DNA of 10,423 bases, taken from contig JAITDK010000318.1 of assembly GCA_031282605.1 (NCBI GenBank), positions 1 through 10,423 on the forward strand, read 5' to 3'. This DNA is from Oscillospiraceae bacterium. Its GTDB lineage: Bacteria; Bacillota; Clostridia; Christensenellales; Aristaeellaceae. The notes beneath the pieces were generated by a model that was not told the DNA's origin, did not search any database, and saw nothing but the letters and a program-made list of their open reading frames with translations. Each line of letters starts with the position of its first letter. Position 1 is the first letter of the stretch. Below, one piece after another: positions 7,352 through 10,423 of this stretch. The translations under genes were made by a program, and so were the position numbers.

Positions 7352-7388
7352 AAAACGTAAGAGAAAACGTAATAGAAAAACCTGAGAG
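7352..7388. repeat. Degenerate 12-bp tandem repeat, candidate regulator binding sites
   Basis: AAAACGTAAGAG (7352-7363) is followed directly by AAAACGTAATAG (7364-7375), which differs at one base. A third, weaker copy, AAAACCTGAGAG (7377-7388), is shifted by one extra A. The block sits between the two divergent promoters, about 50-80 bases upstream of the exporter's -35. AraC-family proteins commonly bind direct repeats, so these are candidate operators (inference). Confidence 0.5.
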
Positions 7389-7434
7389 AAAGATCAGCCG
7401 AACGGTTCGCTCGCTTCCGCGTCCCCTACCTTGT

Positions 7435-7463
7435 TTGATATTTCTCAATTATTGTGATAGAAT
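7435..7463 (+). promoter_or_regulatory. Strong sigma-A-like promoter of the ABC export operon
   Basis: TTGATA (7435-7440) and TAGAAT (7458-7463) are spaced by exactly 17 bases and each matches consensus at 5 of 6 positions. Transcription would start near 7470, about 42 bases before the ATG, with AGGAGGT (7496-7502) as the ribosome site. Confidence 0.7.
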
Positions 7464-7511
7464 CTTTTGCGGACAGATATTCCCCATCCGACGGCAGGAG
7501 GTATATATACT

Positions 7512-8198
7512 ATGCTTCAGGTCAGCAACGTCACCAAGCGCTACGCTAAAACCCTCGCTAATGACGCCGTCAGCCTCAACGCTGAATCGGGAAAGATAAC
7601 CGTTATGCTAGGCCCTAACGGCGCGGGCAAATCCACGCTGATCAAGTGTATCGCCGGCCTGCTGCGCTTCGAGGGCGAAGTGATAATCGGCGGATACGGC
7701 AACAAAACGCTGGAAGCCAAACGCCTGCTGGGCTATGTACCCGAGATGCCCGCCGTGTACGATCTGCTCACCGTGCGCGAGCATCTGGAATTCATGCGCC
7801 GCGCGTACCGCATCCCATTGAACCCCGAACAGGATCAGGCGCGGCTGGAGCGGTTTGAATTATGGGAACATAAGGATAAAGTGGGCAAAGAGCTGTCCAA
7901 GGGTATGCAGCAGAAGGTCTCTATCCTCTGCGCGCTGACCCACGATCCCAAACTGATCATATTCGACGAGCCGCTGGTGGGGCTTGATCCGCACGCGATC
8001 AAGGAATTGAAGTCCTGGTTCGGCGAACTGCGCGCGGAGGGCTGCGCGCTGCTCATCTCAACCCATATGATCGAGAGCGTAGAGAACCTGTGGGACACAG
8101 CGCATATTCTGATGCGCGGAAAGGTCGCGGCAAGCGTAGACGCGGCCGATCAAGCCAGCCTGGCGGAGCGATTCTTCGCTATTACGGAGGGTGCGTGA
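7512..8198 (+). CDS. ABC transporter ATP-binding protein (EcsA-like exporter ATPase)
   Basis: 228-residue cytoplasmic ATPase that powers the membrane protein encoded next. It has Walker A GPNGAGKS (34-41), signature LSKGMQQK (128-135), Walker B LIIFDE (148-153), D-loop GLDP (157-160) and the switch histidine H185. At the Q-loop it reads GYVPEMP (74-80), with Glu where most ABC proteins have Gln; this matches the GYxPExP form of EcsA-like ATPases. The ATG at 7512 is chosen because AGGAGGT (7496-7502) lies nine bases upstream; an upstream in-frame extension from 7467 covers the promoter's transcription start and is rejected. The next gene's ribosome site lies within this gene's last codons, so the two are translationally coupled. 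The cargo is unknown. Confidence 0.94.
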   Translation: MLQVSNVTKRYAKTLANDAVSLNAESGKITVMLGPNGAGKSTLIKCIAGLLRFEGEVIIGGYGNKTLEAKRLLGYVPEMPAVYDLLTVREHLEFMRRAYRIPLNPEQDQARLERFELWEHKDKVGKELSKGMQQKVSILCALTHDPKLIIFDEPLVGLDPHAIKELKSWFGELRAEGCALLISTHMIESVENLWDTAHILMRGKVAASVDAADQASLAERFFAITEGA

Positions 8199-8199
8199 G

Positions 8200-9816
8200 A
8201 TGGGCGTTTTTTCCAGCGTTTTTTCTAGCGTACTATTAAAACTGCTTCTCATAAAAATGAAGAATCAGCTGCGCTCGTTCTTCAGAAGTCCCGGTAAACT
8301 GATCATAACGGCGGTCGCGATAGGCCTGTTAGCCGTCGTGGTATGGTCCGGCACAATAGTTCGCATGGAAACCGACGTGCGCGATCGCGCGGAGCTGTTC
8401 GCCATAATCAAGGTGTTTTACATAGCGATGTTTATAATGGGGGCGTACTCGGGGCTGAGCAGGGGCGCTACGTTCTTTTCAATGGCGGATGTGAACCTGG
8501 TGTTCCCATCTCCGGTGCGGCCGATTCAGACGCTGATGTACGGGTTGGTTCAGCAGTTGGGCACGTCGCTGATGATCGGGGTGTTCATTCTTTACCAATA
8601 CTCGACGCTTCATGGACAGTATGCGGTCACGGTCGCGGAGCTGTTCATGATTCTGCTAGGGTATGGCCTTACGGTGTTTACCGCGAGCGTCACGGCAATG
8701 ACCATATACGCGGCGTCCAGCGTCAGTGAATCGCACAGGCGCAACGCTAAGCGGATATTCGCCGTCGCGTCGATCGCGATGTTCCTGCCGTCGCTGGCGC
8801 GCATCGCCGGCGCGTTGATAACGAATCAGCCTATAGCGCCTTCGCTGGTATCGGCCAGTCAGTCGCCGACGCTGACGCTGTTCCCGTTCGCTGGGTGGCT
8901 GGCGTGGGGGATCAATGGATTTCTGGCCGGCGGCGCGTCCGGGTTACTGGGGATACTCGCCGCCGTATTGGGCGTCGCCGCGCTGATAACGCTGCTCAAT
9001 CATACGCAGCCGGACTATTACGAGGATGTATTGCAGGCCACCGAACTGGCCCAAACCCAGAAACAGGCCGGGCGCGAAGGCCGAATGACCAACACCGACC
9101 GGAAGAACGTCAAGCTGCGCGAACGCGATGGCCAGTTGGGCGGCGAAGGCGCGCGGGCGTTCGCATTCAAGCAACGGCTGGAAGAGAACCGCAACCGAGC
9201 GCTGCTGTTAAGCCCAACGTCGTGGATCATGCTGGCGGCAATGATCGTCATGGCGCTGTTCATGCGCAACATGGAGGACGATGCTGGCTTCGCAGCCGTG
9301 CTGGGGCTTGGGTTGTACCTGCAGCTGGTATTCAGTGCGTTCGACCGCTGGGTTCGTGAATTGCTGATACACCACATCTATCTCGTGCCGGAACCGCCGT
9401 TCCGCAAGCTGCTGTACTGCTTATCGCAGGTATTCCGCCGCGAGATAATCGAATCCGTCGTCACATGGATATCATGCGGCTTGATACTGCGCCTGCCGCC
9501 ATGGATGATAATCGTGATGATCGCGCTGCGCATGACATTCTCGCTGCTGCTGATAGCGACGAACCTTATGGTCGATCGGCTGTGGAGTCATCTGGTTGTG
9601 AAGTGGCTGCAGATGACGCTGTACTTCCTGATGATATTCGTGCTGATCGCTCCGGGTGTCGTTCTGGGCGTCGTGCTGCTGACTGGCGGCGTGGTGATGA
9701 TCACCGAGGCCGGGACGATACTGTTCTCCATACTCGCCCTGGAGATACCGATAGGCTTCGGCGTGCTATACGCGTGCCGGAACGTGCTGGAGTACGCCGA
9801 ATTGAACCAGGGGTAA
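8200..9816 (+). CDS. Putative ABC exporter membrane subunit
   Basis: 538-residue integral membrane protein with about ten hydrophobic segments: roughly 34-50, 66-83, 112-135, 145-170, 186-205 and 245-265, then after a long polar stretch (268-338) further segments at 341-355, 364-382, 425-460 and 473-528. The N-terminus (LLKLLLIKMKNQLRSFFRSP, 12-31) is the amphipathic start typical of the putative ABC exporter family (ABC_export, PF16962), to which I assign it from memory of that pattern. The ATG at 8200 follows GGAGGG (8186-8191) by eight bases and starts two bases after the ATPase stop; a GTG at 8191 in the same frame would overlap the ribosome site. With the ATPase it would form a two-gene export system. 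The substrate cannot be read from sequence. Confidence 0.85.
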   Translation: MGVFSSVFSSVLLKLLLIKMKNQLRSFFRSPGKLIITAVAIGLLAVVVWSGTIVRMETDVRDRAELFAIIKVFYIAMFIMGAYSGLSRGATFFSMADVNLVFPSPVRPIQTLMYGLVQQLGTSLMIGVFILYQYSTLHGQYAVTVAELFMILLGYGLTVFTASVTAMTIYAASSVSESHRRNAKRIFAVASIAMFLPSLARIAGALITNQPIAPSLVSASQSPTLTLFPFAGWLAWGINGFLAGGASGLLGILAAVLGVAALITLLNHTQPDYYEDVLQATELAQTQKQAGREGRMTNTDRKNVKLRERDGQLGGEGARAFAFKQRLEENRNRALLLSPTSWIMLAAMIVMALFMRNMEDDAGFAAVLGLGLYLQLVFSAFDRWVRELLIHHIYLVPEPPFRKLLYCLSQVFRREIIESVVTWISCGLILRLPPWMIIVMIALRMTFSLLLIATNLMVDRLWSHLVVKWLQMTLYFLMIFVLIAPGVVLGVVLLTGGVVMITEAGTILFSILALEIPIGFGVLYACRNVLEYAELNQG

Positions 9817-9896
9817 GAGGTGATATCCGCGTCTCACCCGCACCTAATACATCGCTTAGCATATGGTTTGATTTAAAGAGTAGAGAGGGTGTAATT

Positions 9897-10423
9897 ATGT
9901 TGAAGCGTGTTCTTTCTTTAGTGATTGCTGTTATGTTGGTAAGTCTGTCGGCTGGGATATCGTTGGCTTCCGATGAGATTCAACGGTATGTGCCTACGCA
10001 AATGACAGATGAGCAAATGGAAGAAATGCAAGCTGTTGGGGCGAAACTTGTTGCACAGATCGACGAGTTGTTAATGCAATACAAAAGTCAACTTTCACAG
10101 TTTGATTTGTTTTACTATTATTGCCTTGTAGATCACATGTGGGATTTGCATATTGACGATGAGTGGGCGGGTTTTGAAGAAGCGTTGAGTAAGTGTGATA
10201 GCGCAGAGGCCTTTGCTGCGATATTGGACATGTCGTTCCAAGGTATTACAAAACCGCATTCGGGTTATTTGCCACAAGAAGAAGTGTTTGGTATTGCAAA
10301 AGATATCTTAAGAAGCGCGAAAAGTGAAGATTCGTTCAACCGAATGGTTGCTATACCGAAGACTTGCTATGATGAAAATAGTGCGGCATGGCAGGTATGG
10401 TTGATTTCTCCTGATTATAGCCA
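9897..10423 (+). CDS. Secreted hypothetical protein, partial (runs off the right edge)
   Basis: Open frame of 175 residues with no stop before the window ends. The ATG at 9897 has AGAGGG (9884-9889) seven bases upstream. Residues 1-24 form a classical signal peptide: a basic MLKR start, hydrophobic core and SLA before the proposed cleavage at A24/S25. There is no lipobox cysteine. The mature part is acidic and probably helical, with cysteines in YYYCLVD, SKCDS and KTCYD. I do not recognise the family. Base use differs from its neighbours: 25 of 60 bases at 9901-9960 and 26 of 60 at 10021-10080 are G or C, against 41 of 60 at 8881-8940, and codons such as TTA and GTT are frequent. This suggests recent transfer or low-expression accessory status. 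It lies 80 bases after the exporter, with no clear terminator or promoter between. Confidence 0.75.
   Translation, partial: MLKRVLSLVIAVMLVSLSAGISLASDEIQRYVPTQMTDEQMEEMQAVGAKLVAQIDELLMQYKSQLSQFDLFYYYCLVDHMWDLHIDDEWAGFEEALSKCDSAEAFAAILDMSFQGITKPHSGYLPQEEVFGIAKDILRSAKSEDSFNRMVAIPKTCYDENSAAWQVWLISPDYS

Noticed and set aside
7352..7388. Short CRISPR-like array
   Set aside because: The units are contiguous 12-mers with no spacers and no cas genes nearby.
7467..7511. Upstream extension of the ABC ATPase
   Set aside because: It would begin before or at the predicted transcription start and read through the AGGAGGT ribosome site of the ATG at 7512.
9817..9896. Promoter or terminator between the exporter and the last gene
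   Set aside because: AGGTG/CACCT with an 18-base loop is too weak, and the TATGGT at 9862-9867 has no -35 partner.
10095..10277. 60-residue minus-strand frame
   Set aside because: Antisense to the continuous secreted-protein frame that has a ribosome site and signal peptide.

Overview
The window looks like chromosomal DNA from a fairly GC-rich member of the Bacillota (Clostridia-like, perhaps an uncultured gut lineage). This is an inference from the Gram-positive style of the signals: AGGAGG-type ribosome binding sites, sigma-A-like -35/-10 boxes, a BirA with a DNA-binding domain, and a two-gene ABC exporter of a type common in that phylum. No rRNA, tRNA, CRISPR array, transposase gene or phage gene was seen.

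Layout. Positions 1-432 hold no convincing gene. They carry two 129-bp direct repeat copies (21-149 and 235-363, 94% identical), each made of short hairpins, with a very stable 13-bp-stem hairpin between them (181-210). birA follows on the minus strand (433-1395). A 180-bp divergent spacer, with promoter boxes for both directions lying side by side, separates it from a plus-strand operon: MoxR AAA+ ATPase (1578-2525), DUF58 membrane protein (2544-3731) and a TgpA-like membrane transglutaminase (3735-6038). This is a known conserved trio; the ATPase probably acts as a chaperone or remodeller for the vWA-like DUF58 protein, and the transglutaminase-like enzyme acts on extracytoplasmic substrates.

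Positions 6039-6367 form a convergent, gene-free spacer. It holds several hairpins and a 102-bp segment with miniature-transposon geometry: an 8-bp direct repeat outside and TGACA/TGTCA inverted ends. An AraC-family regulator (6368-7252, minus) faces away from a two-gene ABC export operon: ATPase (7512-8198) and a membrane subunit of the putative ABC exporter type (8200-9816). The 259-bp spacer between them contains good promoters on both strands and a degenerate 12-bp tandem repeat, so the regulator plausibly controls the transporter. The window ends inside a secreted-protein gene of clearly lower GC (from 9897, no stop reached).

Most coding content belongs to known families. The parts that deserve a second look are non-coding: the hairpin repeats beside birA, the possible miniature element at 6133-6234, the 12-bp repeats at 7352-7388, and the unrecognised AT-richer secreted protein at the right edge. 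No clearly new multi-gene system is visible.
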